From IMG/VR virus record IMGVR_UViG_3300037502_001175, positions 1 to 23,108 of that record: a stretch of DNA of 23,108 nt. One strand, written 5' to 3'. Below the pieces are notes generated by a model. The model had not been told where the DNA came from. It saw nothing but the letters and a program-made list of their open reading frames with translations, and searched no databases. Each line of letters starts with the position of its first letter. Positions within the stretch are counted from its first letter, which is position 1. A program made the translations under genes and the position numbers. The stretch is from a virus. Of this stretch, positions 7,453-13,231 are shown piece after piece.

Positions 7453-7466
7453 CAAATGCGGCCTTT
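7435..7466. promoter_or_regulatory. Inverted repeat overlapping the ParB-like unit's promoter (possible operator)
   Basis: AAAGGCC (7435-7441) and GGCCTTT (7460-7466) are perfect 7-base arms separated by 18 bases. The repeat straddles the -35 element and reaches into the promoter spacer, a classic position for an operator. It could alternatively fold as a weak hairpin in read-through mRNA from upstream. The small RHH-like protein encoded at the end of the same unit is a natural candidate ligand. Confidence 0.5.
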
Positions 7467-7476
7467 GGAGTCTAAT
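7449..7476 (+). promoter_or_regulatory. Strong sigma70-type promoter of the ParB-like unit
   Basis: A consensus -35 TTGACA (7449-7454) and a 5/6 -10 TCTAAT (7471-7476) are spaced by 16 bases, making this the best promoter match in the window. The stop codon of the upstream gene (TGA, 7450-7452) lies inside the -35 box. Transcription would start near 7483, leading at once into a small stem-loop (7485-7500). A complete promoter here means the next gene can be expressed independently of late transcription, for example from a prophage. Confidence 0.75.
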
Positions 7477-7484
7477 CTGTAATG

Positions 7485-7500
7485 GCGTTGGGAGAGACGC
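7485..7500 (+). other. 5' stem-loop in the ParB-like unit's leader
   Basis: GCGTT (7485-7489) and GACGC (7496-7500) form a 5-base stem (one G-T pair) with loop GGGAGA. It would sit at the extreme 5' end of the predicted transcript. Similar short stems follow the promoters of the tail tube and fibre genes. It may be an mRNA stabiliser or a protein-binding site. Confidence 0.35.
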
Positions 7501-7531
7501 TTAACCAATTACTGATTAGATGAGGCTTATT

Positions 7532-8377
7532 ATGCAACTTAAAACCATGACTGTCACCCCCGAGATGGCGGAGCTTTGGCTAAACAAAAACGGCAAGAAT
7601 AGAAGTCTAAGCATTGCTCATGCGCAAAGAATTGCGGATTCTATAAAGTCGGGGAGGTGGGTATTGAATGGCGAAACCATATGTTTCGACGATAATGGAA
7701 ACCTCCTTGACGGCCAGCACAGGCTTAAAGCCATCTCCCTGGCAGGAATGAGCATTGACGTTGCTGTAGCTGTCGGGGTGTCAGATCCGAGCGCATTTGA
7801 AACATACGATAGCGTGCAGAGAATCCGTGGAGCCAGCCAGATTGCTGAGATGAAGGGCGTCAAAAACTCTAACCGAGTGTCCGCGTCTGCCAGGATTATC
7901 CTATCGTGGGAGATGGCTGGGGATTGCGACGAGTTCTATAGGTCAATCATTTCAGGAAGGGGAGCTGGTAGCCCTCAGGAGATTTCCGACAAAGCTGTTG
8001 AAATCCAAGATGAGCATTGCGAGGCGTGGAATATGGTCGGCCTCTCCATGGCTAGGATGTCAAAGGCTCCAGCCTACATTACTGCAATAGCGATGATCCT
8101 TAACCGAATTGATCCTGTCACCACCGCTGCATTTTTTAACAGAGTTAAGACGGGAGTCGTAGAATCCGAAAATGATCCGGCCCTGATATTCAGGGACAGG
8201 ATTATAAGCGGAAGGGCAAAAAGCGTAACCGAAAGAAAATGGAAGGCGGCAGTAATGGCATTTGCTATCAAAGCGTGGAATGCCGAAAAAACAGGAAAGC
8301 CAATATCGACGTTGTGGTTTAGGCAGGAGTCGGAAAGCCCGGAAAAATTCCCGCGCCCTATTGGAGGTGGAAAATGA
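7532..8377 (+). CDS. ParB/Srx-fold protein with DGQHRL motif (moron), unknown function
   Basis: A 281-residue protein. The N-terminal 110 residues have the ParB/sulfiredoxin-like pattern: NRSLSIAHAQRIADSIKSG (23-41), a strand leading to FDDNGNLLDGQHRLKAI (52-68) with the signature DGQHRL (60-65), then a helix and the conserved YDSVQRIRGASQIAEMKG (92-109). The C-terminal 170 residues are mostly helical. Related proteins occur in phages and plasmids with no settled role; ParB-fold proteins can be CTP-dependent clamps, nucleases or parts of DNA-modification systems. I chose the ATG at 7532 rather than 7520 because TGAGG lies 6 bases before it. The gene is more AT-rich than its neighbours, has its own promoter and terminator, and overlaps the next gene by ATGA: a typical horizontally acquired moron. 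Confidence 0.75.
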   Translation: MQLKTMTVTPEMAELWLNKNGKNRSLSIAHAQRIADSIKSGRWVLNGETICFDDNGNLLDGQHRLKAISLAGMSIDVAVAVGVSDPSAFETYDSVQRIRGASQIAEMKGVKNSNRVSASARIILSWEMAGDCDEFYRSIISGRGAGSPQEISDKAVEIQDEHCEAWNMVGLSMARMSKAPAYITAIAMILNRIDPVTTAAFFNRVKTGVVESENDPALIFRDRIISGRAKSVTERKWKAAVMAFAIKAWNAEKTGKPISTLWFRQESESPEKFPRPIGGGK

Positions 8378-8529
8378 CCGACGGTAGAAAACAAATCCGC
8401 GTAACCATCCCGGCGGACAAGGTAGAGGCGTTCGCCGCTGCCAAAAAGCGGGCGGAAGACGCCGCGATGATCAGCCTCACTGATACTCAGTTCGCCAGCC
8501 GACTGGTTCAGAAAGCCATCGAAAAATAA
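8374..8529 (+). CDS. Small ribbon-helix-helix-like protein (51 aa)
   Basis: An open reading frame of 51 codons starting in the overlapping stop of the ParB-like gene (ATGA) and ending with TAA just before a strong terminator, so it is the last gene of that unit. A Shine-Dalgarno (TTGGAGG) is 7 bases upstream. The pattern is one N-terminal basic strand, KQIRVTIP (6-13), then an amphipathic helix (about 15-31), a turn with a Thr-Asp cap and a second helix (about 36-50). That is the minimal MetJ/Arc-type fold of dimeric DNA-binding regulators and antitoxins. It could autoregulate the unit through the inverted repeat at 7435-7466. The fold is inferred from pattern only. Confidence 0.6.
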   Translation: MTDGRKQIRVTIPADKVEAFAAAKKRAEDAAMISLTDTQFASRLVQKAIEK

Positions 8530-8536
8530 CCCCAAC

Positions 8537-8559
8537 AGCCCGCCCCGTGCGGGCTTTTT
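8537..8559 (+). terminator. Rho-independent terminator of the ParB-like unit
   Basis: AGCCCGC (8537-8543) pairs with GCGGGCT (8549-8555) around a CCCGT loop and runs into five Ts (8555-8559). It closes the promoter-gene-gene unit that begins at 7449. The Shine-Dalgarno of the FkbM gene follows immediately. Confidence 0.85.
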
Positions 8560-8571
8560 AAGGAACCTCTA

Positions 8572-9180
8572 ATGATAATCCACGGCATCCACCTAAACAC
8601 AGATGGCGATATGGTCATCCGCCACCAGAAGCAGACCGGCAAGCCCTTTGAGGCTGAGTCTATCGCCGCTTGGCAGGCAGCCTGCACCCACGGAACGGCT
8701 TTGGATATTGGCGCGTATACGGGCCTGTATGCGCTTGTGGCGGCTAAGGCCGGGGCTGATGCGTATGCGTTTGAGCCGAACTTTGCAGTCTATGAGCGGT
8801 TGCAACAGAACATCGAGGCCAACCAACTACCCGTTGCGCCCTATCTTATTGCACTCTCAGACCGCGAAGGCCGTGCATCCATGGCGCTGAGCAAGTCAAC
8901 CCGCCTGACCAGTGGCGGCAAGATCACCGAAGGCACCGACACGGTGCTGGCAACGGTTGATCAGTTCCTGTTCGACAACGTGACCGCCATCAAGATCGAC
9001 GTTGAAGGCCACGAGTGTGCTGTATTGCGCGGCGCAGTAGCCACTATCCGCAGGTACCACCCTCTGATCATCACCGAAGCCCTGACCGATGAGGCTTTGC
9101 AGGATCAGGCGGCTATCCTGAAACCACTGGGGTACGCCCCGGCCCCGGCAGACGAGTGGAACGTGATATGGTCAAGATAA
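8572..9180 (+). CDS. FkbM-family methyltransferase
   Basis: A 202-residue SAM-dependent methyltransferase. Motif I is ALDIGAYTG (43-51), followed by YAFEPN (65-70), a conserved acidic loop for the SAM ribose, and KIDVEGHE (141-148), the signature of the FkbM family. The C-terminal LIITEA strand (165-170) completes the fold. FkbM enzymes O-methylate sugars and related small molecules. Lying between a DUF115-like protein and a glycosyltransferase, it probably methylates a glycan added by this block. Shine-Dalgarno AAGGA lies 7 bases before the ATG. It overlaps the next gene by 13 bases. Confidence 0.88.
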   Translation: MIIHGIHLNTDGDMVIRHQKQTGKPFEAESIAAWQAACTHGTALDIGAYTGLYALVAAKAGADAYAFEPNFAVYERLQQNIEANQLPVAPYLIALSDREGRASMALSKSTRLTSGGKITEGTDTVLATVDQFLFDNVTAIKIDVEGHECAVLRGAVATIRRYHPLIITEALTDEALQDQAAILKPLGYAPAPADEWNVIWSR

Positions 9181-9773
9181 TCTGCGTCCTCCGCTCAGGT
9201 GGCGACTTCACCCCGCGCCATGTGCAGGTATTGGGCTGCCAAGTGCCGGGGCTTGTTTGCCTGTCCGATACCGCCGTGCCCGGAGTCGAAACCCTGCCTC
9301 TGCAATACAACTGGCCCGGATGGTGGTCTAAAATAGAGCTGTGCCGCCCTGACATTAAAGGCGACCTGCTCTATCTGGATCTGGACACGGTAGTCCCCGG
9401 CGATCTTGCCCCGCTGATCGAAGCGGCCAACGGCAAGACCACCATGCTCTCGGATTTCTACTGGCCGGAGCACCCCGCCAGCGGGTTCATGTACATAGCC
9501 GAAAAGGACAAGGCGGTGGTGTGGGAGCGATTCAACGAGAACCCACAAGCCCACATGAAGCGACCCGCTACTCGTGGCCGGATTGGCGACGGCGCATTCT
9601 TTGCCGACGCTTGGACACCTCAGAGATGGCAAGACATAGCGCCGGGCAAGGTGGTAAGCTATAAAGTACACTGTAAGCAGGGGTTGCCAGATGATGCAGC
9701 GGTTGTCTGCTTCCACGGCAAGCCCAGACCACAAGACGTTAAGGCTGATTGGGTTCCGGATTATGGCAGCTGA
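9168..9773 (+). CDS. Glycosyltransferase, GT-A fold with DxD motif
   Basis: A 201-residue protein resembling GT8-like and related small phage and bacterial glycosyltransferases. Landmarks are an N-terminal strand VKIICVLRSGG (2-12), WWSKIELCR (52-60), LYLDLDTVV (68-76) containing the metal-binding DLD (71-73), GDGAFFADAW (140-149) and a C-terminal VCFHGKPRP (180-188) whose His often binds the second phosphate or metal. It would transfer a sugar from a nucleotide donor. I start at ATG 9168; a GTG at 9156 in the same frame is possible but has no better ribosome site. The last 11 bases overlap the gp10-like gene. With FkbM and the DUF115-like gene it forms a probable surface-decoration block. 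Confidence 0.85.
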   Translation: MVKIICVLRSGGDFTPRHVQVLGCQVPGLVCLSDTAVPGVETLPLQYNWPGWWSKIELCRPDIKGDLLYLDLDTVVPGDLAPLIEAANGKTTMLSDFYWPEHPASGFMYIAEKDKAVVWERFNENPQAHMKRPATRGRIGDGAFFADAWTPQRWQDIAPGKVVSYKVHCKQGLPDDAAVVCFHGKPRPQDVKADWVPDYGS

Positions 9774-10260
9774 CCGCATAGACTACACCATGGAAGGCTT
9801 GCCCGAACTGCTCGGCAAGCTGGATTCAGTCACCCAGGATATCAAGTACAAGGGCGGGCGGTTTGCGTTGCGTCGCGCTGCCCAGGTGATACGGGATCAG
9901 GCGCGGGCGAATGCCAGCAAGATCGACGACCCGAAGACTGCCGAGAGTATCGAGAAGAACATTGTGGAGCGGTGGAATGGGCGGCTGTTCAAGCGTACCG
10001 GGCGGCTCGGTTTTAGAATCGGGGCGATGGGGGGAGCCGGCGGCAACAAGCCCGCCAGCGCATTTGCAGGACTTCCTGGCGGAGACACTAGGCAAGCCTT
10101 CCGGCAGCAGGAGTTCGGCAACTCCAATCATGCCGCACAGCCGTTCATGCGCCCTGCCGTAGATCAGGCAGGCCAGCAGGCGGTTGATGCGTTTATTAAC
10201 GAGTACGGCAAAGCACTAGACCGCGCGCTGCGCCGTGCGCGTAAGAGGGCAGGAAAATGA
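9763..10260 (+). CDS. HK97 gp10-like tail completion / head-tail joining protein
   Basis: A 165-residue protein of the HK97 gp10 family, which sits at the head-proximal end of the tail. Evidence is the opening strand and helix IDYTMEGLPELLGKLDSV, the next helix RFALRRAAQVIRDQARANA (typical of the family), a central TGRLGFRIGAMGG strand pair, and the ending AAQPFMRPAVDQAGQQAV with a C-terminal basic helix RALRRARKRAGK. The family usually has 'P-F-L/M-R-P-A' at this place. I chose ATG 9763, which gives the expected N-terminus, over longer in-frame extensions that run back into the glycosyltransferase gene. Confidence 0.88.
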   Translation: MAADRIDYTMEGLPELLGKLDSVTQDIKYKGGRFALRRAAQVIRDQARANASKIDDPKTAESIEKNIVERWNGRLFKRTGRLGFRIGAMGGAGGNKPASAFAGLPGGDTRQAFRQQEFGNSNHAAQPFMRPAVDQAGQQAVDAFINEYGKALDRALRRARKRAGK

Positions 10261-10493
10261 CTATCAAAATTGTACTCCCAAAAAACGAAACCTGCCTGCC
10301 GTCTACGGGGCAAGGCACAAAAATCTACACCGACAGCGGCGAAGAAATCCAAGGCGTAGTTGCGTGTGACATCCGCATTCGTCCAAACGAGGCGATTACC
10401 GCAATACTGGAAGTTATGGTGTCGGAGGTCGAAAACCTTGAGCGGCTAAAGGGCGAGATTGTCATTGTTGACCCCAATGAGGACGAGGAATGA
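10257..10493 (+). CDS. Small protein of unknown function in the connector/tail region
   Basis: A 78-residue protein, acidic at its C-terminus (PNEDEE). The sequence alternates hydrophobic and polar residues and is likely all-beta apart from a helix around 57-66. It starts in the stop codon of the gp10-like gene (ATGA) and overlaps the next gene by 4 bases, so it is firmly part of the structural operon. Neither motifs nor family are recognised. A role in connector assembly or a small regulatory function is possible. Confidence 0.65.
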   Translation: MTIKIVLPKNETCLPSTGQGTKIYTDSGEEIQGVVACDIRIRPNEAITAILEVMVSEVENLERLKGEIVIVDPNEDEE

Positions 10494-10870
10494 ACATCCC
10501 CCTATTCCCCCTAGTCTCAACCAACACCGCCGTACAATCCGCCCTCGGCACCAGCCCGGTGCGCTTCTACCCGTTCGATTTCGCCCCGCAACCGGGCACA
10601 CCAGCCTATGCCGTTCCCTATGCCGTGTGGCAAGTCGTCACCGGCCTGCCGGAGAACTATCTTGATTGCCCGCCTGACATTGATTCGTACAGCCTTCAGG
10701 TGGACGTATACGGCGGTGGCGTGACCGAAGTACAGGCCGCCGTAAAAGCCCTCAGAGACGCCCTTGAGCCGCACGGCCACATCACCCGATGGGGCAATGA
10801 GGAACGCGAGGAAGAGACCGGGCTTTATCGGTATGGGTTTGATTTTGATTTTTGGGTTAAGAGGGAGTAA
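10490..10870 (+). CDS. Tail completion protein, DUF3168 (gp17-like)
   Basis: A 126-residue terminator-type tail protein that caps the tail tube and meets the head connector. The family pattern is visible: an N-terminal helix (PLVSTNTAVQSALG), a loop with a Pro-rich YAVPYAVWQVV strand, the central DSYSLQVDVYGG strand (about 64-75), a helix EVQAAVKALRDALEPHG (about 79-95) and a C-terminal YRYGFDFDFWVKRE strand. These are standard for DUF3168. It overlaps the gene before it by 4 bases. It is the last gene before the palindrome and terminator that open the Rha-Mom cassette. Confidence 0.9.
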   Translation: MNIPLFPLVSTNTAVQSALGTSPVRFYPFDFAPQPGTPAYAVPYAVWQVVTGLPENYLDCPPDIDSYSLQVDVYGGGVTEVQAAVKALRDALEPHGHITRWGNEEREEETGLYRYGFDFDFWVKRE

Positions 10871-10883
10871 TCTGGTTGTACGA

Positions 10884-10898
10884 ACGTCGAGATGACGT
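10884..10898 (+). repeat. Hairpin repeat, copy 1 (left flank of Rha-Mom cassette)
   Basis: ACGTC GAGAT GACGT is a 5-base stem with a 5-base loop. A near-identical copy (14 of 15 bases) lies at 12366-12380, and in both copies TCCGTT follows after four unrelated bases (10903-10908 and 12385-12390). The two copies bracket the Rha-Mom cassette, so they mark an insertion or duplication boundary. Confidence 0.7.
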
Positions 10899-10917
10899 GC
10901 GCTCCGTTGTTGTTAAG

Positions 10918-10940
10918 CCCCGCCTTGTTGCGGGGTTTTT
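10918..10940 (+). terminator. Rho-independent terminator after the DUF3168 gene
   Basis: CCCCGC (10918-10923) pairs with GCGGGG (10930-10935) around a CTTGTT loop, followed by TTTTT (10936-10940). It stops head/connector transcription before the Rha-Mom cassette. Confidence 0.85.
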
Positions 10941-10956
10941 ATTTGTGGGCTACCAT
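10928..10956 (+). promoter_or_regulatory. Weak candidate promoter for rha-mom
   Basis: TACCAT (10951-10956), in the context GCTACCATG shared with other late promoters of the window, lies 17 bases after TTGCGG (10928-10933), which overlaps the terminator stem. An alternative -10 is TGTAAT (10956-10961). A small hairpin GCCA-ATTG-TGGC (10963-10974) follows near the predicted start. A promoter is expected because a terminator lies immediately upstream, but the -35 is poor and an activator may be required. Confidence 0.35.
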
Positions 10957-11001
10957 GTAATTGCCAATTGTGGCGAAACTTAAACCTGAAGGGGTTGCAA
11001 C

Positions 11002-11664
11002 ATGACTGACATTGATATTGTTCGTATCAAAAACGAACTGCGCACCGATTCCCGCCTGTTAGCCGGATTTCTTGACCACCGGCACCGCACCATCCTTGAG
11101 AATGCCGACAAGTACACCAGCGAACTAAAGCAACTCGGCCCACTTCCGTTTCAAACGGAAAAGGGTACAGCCTTGAAGCAGGGCGGTTTTGCAAAGGCTA
11201 CCCGTTATGTTTTGCTGAATGAAGATCAGTGCTATTTCCTGCTAACGCTAATGCGCAACAACGAGCGAGTCGTGGCGGCAAAGCTGGCATTGGTAAAAGC
11301 GTTCAGCGAGGCCCGTGCACAGATTGCCCGCCGTGACCTTGCTCGGCTGGACGGCAAAGAAGTCCGCCGGATGGAGACGGACAGCATCAAGGCGCTTGTC
11401 GAGTACGCCAGCGCCAACGGCAGCAAATCACCAGAACGCTACTTCTCCAACATCACGAAAATGACAAACTCACTGCTCGGAATTGAATCCGGACAGCGCG
11501 ACAACTTGAGCGCCAGCGAACTGAAGCAAGTGGCGGTTGTCGAGAGCATTGTTGACCTTGCCATACGAGATGGCCTGAAGGCCGAAATGCCGTACAAGGA
11601 TATTTACCAGTTGGCGAAGGCGCGTGCGGCGCTGGTGGTCCCGGCAATTGGGAGGGAAGTGTGA
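11002..11664 (+). CDS. rha: Rha family phage regulatory protein
   Basis: A 220-residue protein. The N-terminal third has the Rha pattern: TDSRLLAGFLDHRHRTILEN (15-34), followed by LPFQTEKG and a TRYVLLNEDQCYFLLTLMRNN (68-87) strand-helix, then the helix VVAAKLALVKAFSEARAQIA (90-109). Rha proteins are phage DNA-binding regulators; in other phages they are known for interfering with infection of hosts lacking integration host factor. The second half is helical and does not match the common C-terminal domains I know. It has a Shine-Dalgarno (AAGGGG, about 10 bases before the ATG). Its stop overlaps the mom start (TGATG), so the two are coupled and Rha may regulate or serve the Mom function. Confidence 0.8.
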   Translation: MTDIDIVRIKNELRTDSRLLAGFLDHRHRTILENADKYTSELKQLGPLPFQTEKGTALKQGGFAKATRYVLLNEDQCYFLLTLMRNNERVVAAKLALVKAFSEARAQIARRDLARLDGKEVRRMETDSIKALVEYASANGSKSPERYFSNITKMTNSLLGIESGQRDNLSASELKQVAVVESIVDLAIRDGLKAEMPYKDIYQLAKARAALVVPAIGREV

Positions 11665-12281
11665 TGGAAGTTAGAGCAATAACTCGTCAAGACTGCGCGC
11701 CATTTATCCTCGATATCCATTACGCCAAGCGGTGGCCCTCCATTAGTTACGCTTTCGGTCTTTTCGATGAGTCGGAGCTGGTTGGAGTGGTAACTTACGG
11801 AAACCCAGCATCAAGGCATCTTCAGGTGGGCTGCTGCAAAGAAAGGCCAGACCTTGTAATAGAGCTTAACCGGCTCTGCCTGAAGTATAACCGAAAAAAC
11901 GAGGGGTCTTTTTTGGTATCAGGCAGCCTAAAGCTGCTACCAGCAAAAATCGTTGTTAGCTATGCAGACACCATGCACGGCCATAACGGCGGGGTTTACA
12001 GGGCGTCCAACTTTAATTATGCAGGATGGACCGACATGGAAAGAAAAACCGCCAGGCTTGATTATGTGCCTGATAGCGGAAGGCATAGTCGGGACGCATT
12101 CAGAAACGGCGAGGGCGCAAAATCAAAGACTGTAAGGCGCAAGCCAAAAGCAAAATATTGGACTGTTACGGGGGCTAGGACGGACAAAAAGCGCCTGGCC
12201 AGAATGATGACTTGGCCTATACTTGACTGGTCAAAACACCCCTGCCCCAGAGAGCACAAGCAACTCAAGATTAAGGGCTGA
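11664..12281 (+). CDS. mom: Mom-family DNA adenine modification protein (anti-restriction)
   Basis: A 205-residue protein related to phage Mu Mom, which converts adenines in phage DNA to a carbamoylmethyl-type derivative and so blocks many restriction enzymes. It has a GNAT-like fold. Landmarks shared with Mom-like proteins are HY (19-20) followed by RWPS, the strand ELVGVVTYGNPAS (38-50), ELNRLCL (67-73), GSFLVSGSLKLL (81-92) and VVSYADTMHGHNGGVYRASN (97-116) with Asp102 and Tyr112. The basic C-terminus (about 155-205) could bind DNA. I chose ATG 11664, 8 bases after GGAGGG; a GTG at 11661 is an alternative. The gene is more AT-rich than the tail genes and is bounded by a terminator: a moron. 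No com-like gene is seen. Confidence 0.8.
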   Translation: MEVRAITRQDCAPFILDIHYAKRWPSISYAFGLFDESELVGVVTYGNPASRHLQVGCCKERPDLVIELNRLCLKYNRKNEGSFLVSGSLKLLPAKIVVSYADTMHGHNGGVYRASNFNYAGWTDMERKTARLDYVPDSGRHSRDAFRNGEGAKSKTVRRKPKAKYWTVTGARTDKKRLARMMTWPILDWSKHPCPREHKQLKIKG

Positions 12282-12294
12282 AGAAATAGCTACC

Positions 12295-12320
12295 AAGCCC
12301 TCCCAGTGAGGGCTTTCTTT
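12295..12320 (+). terminator. Rho-independent terminator after mom
   Basis: AAGCCCTC (12295-12302) pairs with GAGGGCTT (12308-12315) around a CCAGT loop, followed by the T-rich TCTTTT. It closes the Rha-Mom cassette and isolates it from the tail genes. Confidence 0.85.
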
Positions 12321-12347
12321 TGCACCCCGCCCCGTATCGGTTATACT
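12319..12347 (+). promoter_or_regulatory. Candidate promoter of the tail operon
   Basis: TTTGCA (12319-12324) and TATACT (12342-12347) are spaced by 17 bases. It lies directly after the mom terminator and before a 58-base leader that carries the second copy of the hairpin repeat. Transcription would start near 12354 and cover the tail tube through the tip genes. Confidence 0.5.
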
Positions 12348-12359
12348 GTGATAGCATGC

Positions 12360-12384
12360 AATAACACGTCGTGATGACGTTATT
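12360..12384 (+). repeat. Hairpin repeat, copy 2, in the tail-tube leader
   Basis: The core ACGTC GTGAT GACGT (12366-12380) matches copy 1 at 10884-10898 in 14 of 15 bases. Flanking AATAA (12360-12364) and TTATT (12380-12384) extend the stem across a two-base bulge, using CGTC/GACG as inner stem. It sits at the 5' end of the predicted transcript, about 20 bases before the tail tube gene's start. It may act on RNA, or be the right scar of the insertion that brought in rha-mom. Confidence 0.65.
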
Positions 12385-12404
12385 TCCGTTACGGAGGAAT
12401 TTTT

Positions 12405-12890
12405 ATGTCGGTTTTATCTCAGGGGACTCACGTATACCTGATCAACCCGCTTGCATCTGGCGGCCCTGCCGTTGTTCGCGTTGAATGCGCCACCACCTTC
12501 AGCCCCGGCGGCAACCCTGCCGACCAGATTGAAGATACCTGTCTCGAAGACTCCAGCCGAAGCTATCGCCCAGGCCTGCGCACTCCCGGCACTGCGACTA
12601 TGGGCATCAACGCAGACCCGAGCAACGAAAGCCACTTGCTGCTGCACGAGCTTTCTGAAACCGACCCCAGCCCGATTGTCCAATGGGCGGTTGGTTGGTC
12701 TGACGGTACGGACGCTCCTACTGTGGACAGCAATGGTGACTTTGAACTGCCGGACACCCGCACATGGTTTGTGTTTGAAGGCTACGTCAGCGACTTCCCG
12801 TTCGACTTTGCCCAGAACACCGTGGTCACTTCTGAAGTCTCCATTCAACGTTCCGGCGGCTCTAGCTGGATTCCGAAGGTGACCCCATGA
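12405..12890 (+). CDS. Major tail tube protein
   Basis: A 161-residue protein that polymerises as stacked hexameric rings to form the tail tube. The pattern is mainly beta: [24 protein letters not shown], then [23 protein letters not shown], which is the usual 'D..E.T.L.......PGL..PG' region of Phage_tail_3/TTP proteins, and [20 protein letters not shown] followed by the [12 protein letters not shown] strand that ends the fold. No Ig-like extension is present. A strong Shine-Dalgarno (CGGAGG) lies 8 bases before the ATG. It overlaps the chaperone gene by 4 bases (ATGA). Position just before the frameshifting chaperone gene is standard. Confidence 0.92.
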   Translation: MSVLSQGTHVYLINPLASGGPAVVRVECATTFSPGGNPADQIEDTCLEDSSRSYRPGLRTPGTATMGINADPSNESHLLLHELSETDPSPIVQWAVGWSDGTDAPTVDSNGDFELPDTRTWFVFEGYVSDFPFDFAQNTVVTSEVSIQRSGGSSWIPKVTP

Positions 12891-13231
12891 CCTTGAGCCT
12901 TGAGAGCCTGGCGAAACAGGGAGCATTCGCGGGCGCGCCGGTCGAGAAGGAGATCACCTGGACAAGCGGTGGCAGCGAGAACACCGCCACCGTCTTTGTC
13001 CGCAAGCTCTCCTACGCCGCCGCTGTGTCTGACATCACCAGCAAGGACGCCATCGCGGGAAGGATTGCCTCGTCGATTGTGGATGAAGCAGGCAAGCCGG
13101 TATTTACGGTGGCGGACGTAACCGGCGAGGCCGACCCCGAGCGCGGCCCGCTGTGCCGGGATCTGACACTGGAGCTGTTGCGAGTCATCGGTGAGGTTAA
13201 CGGCTTCTCGGAAAAAAAGAAGAAGACCTGA
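12887..13231 (+). CDS. Tail assembly chaperone, short form (G-like)
   Basis: A 114-residue chaperone that coats the tape measure before the tube forms. The mixed alpha/beta sequence with [22 protein letters not shown] and later [21 protein letters not shown] matches the Phage_TAC family, the analogue of lambda gpG. It ends in a Lys-rich tail encoded by a run of A/G bases that holds a frameshift site. Its start overlaps the tube gene's stop. The product is the default zero-frame form; a minority of ribosomes make the longer GT-like form. Confidence 0.88.
   Translation: MTLSLESLAKQGAFAGAPVEKEITWTSGGSENTATVFVRKLSYAAAVSDITSKDAIAGRIASSIVDEAGKPVFTVADVTGEADPERGPLCRDLTLELLRVIGEVNGFSEKKKKT

Noticed and set aside
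9691-9762. Longer N-terminus for the gp10-like protein
   Set aside because: The extension lies wholly inside the glycosyltransferase gene and does not fit the family. ATG 9763 gives the normal start.
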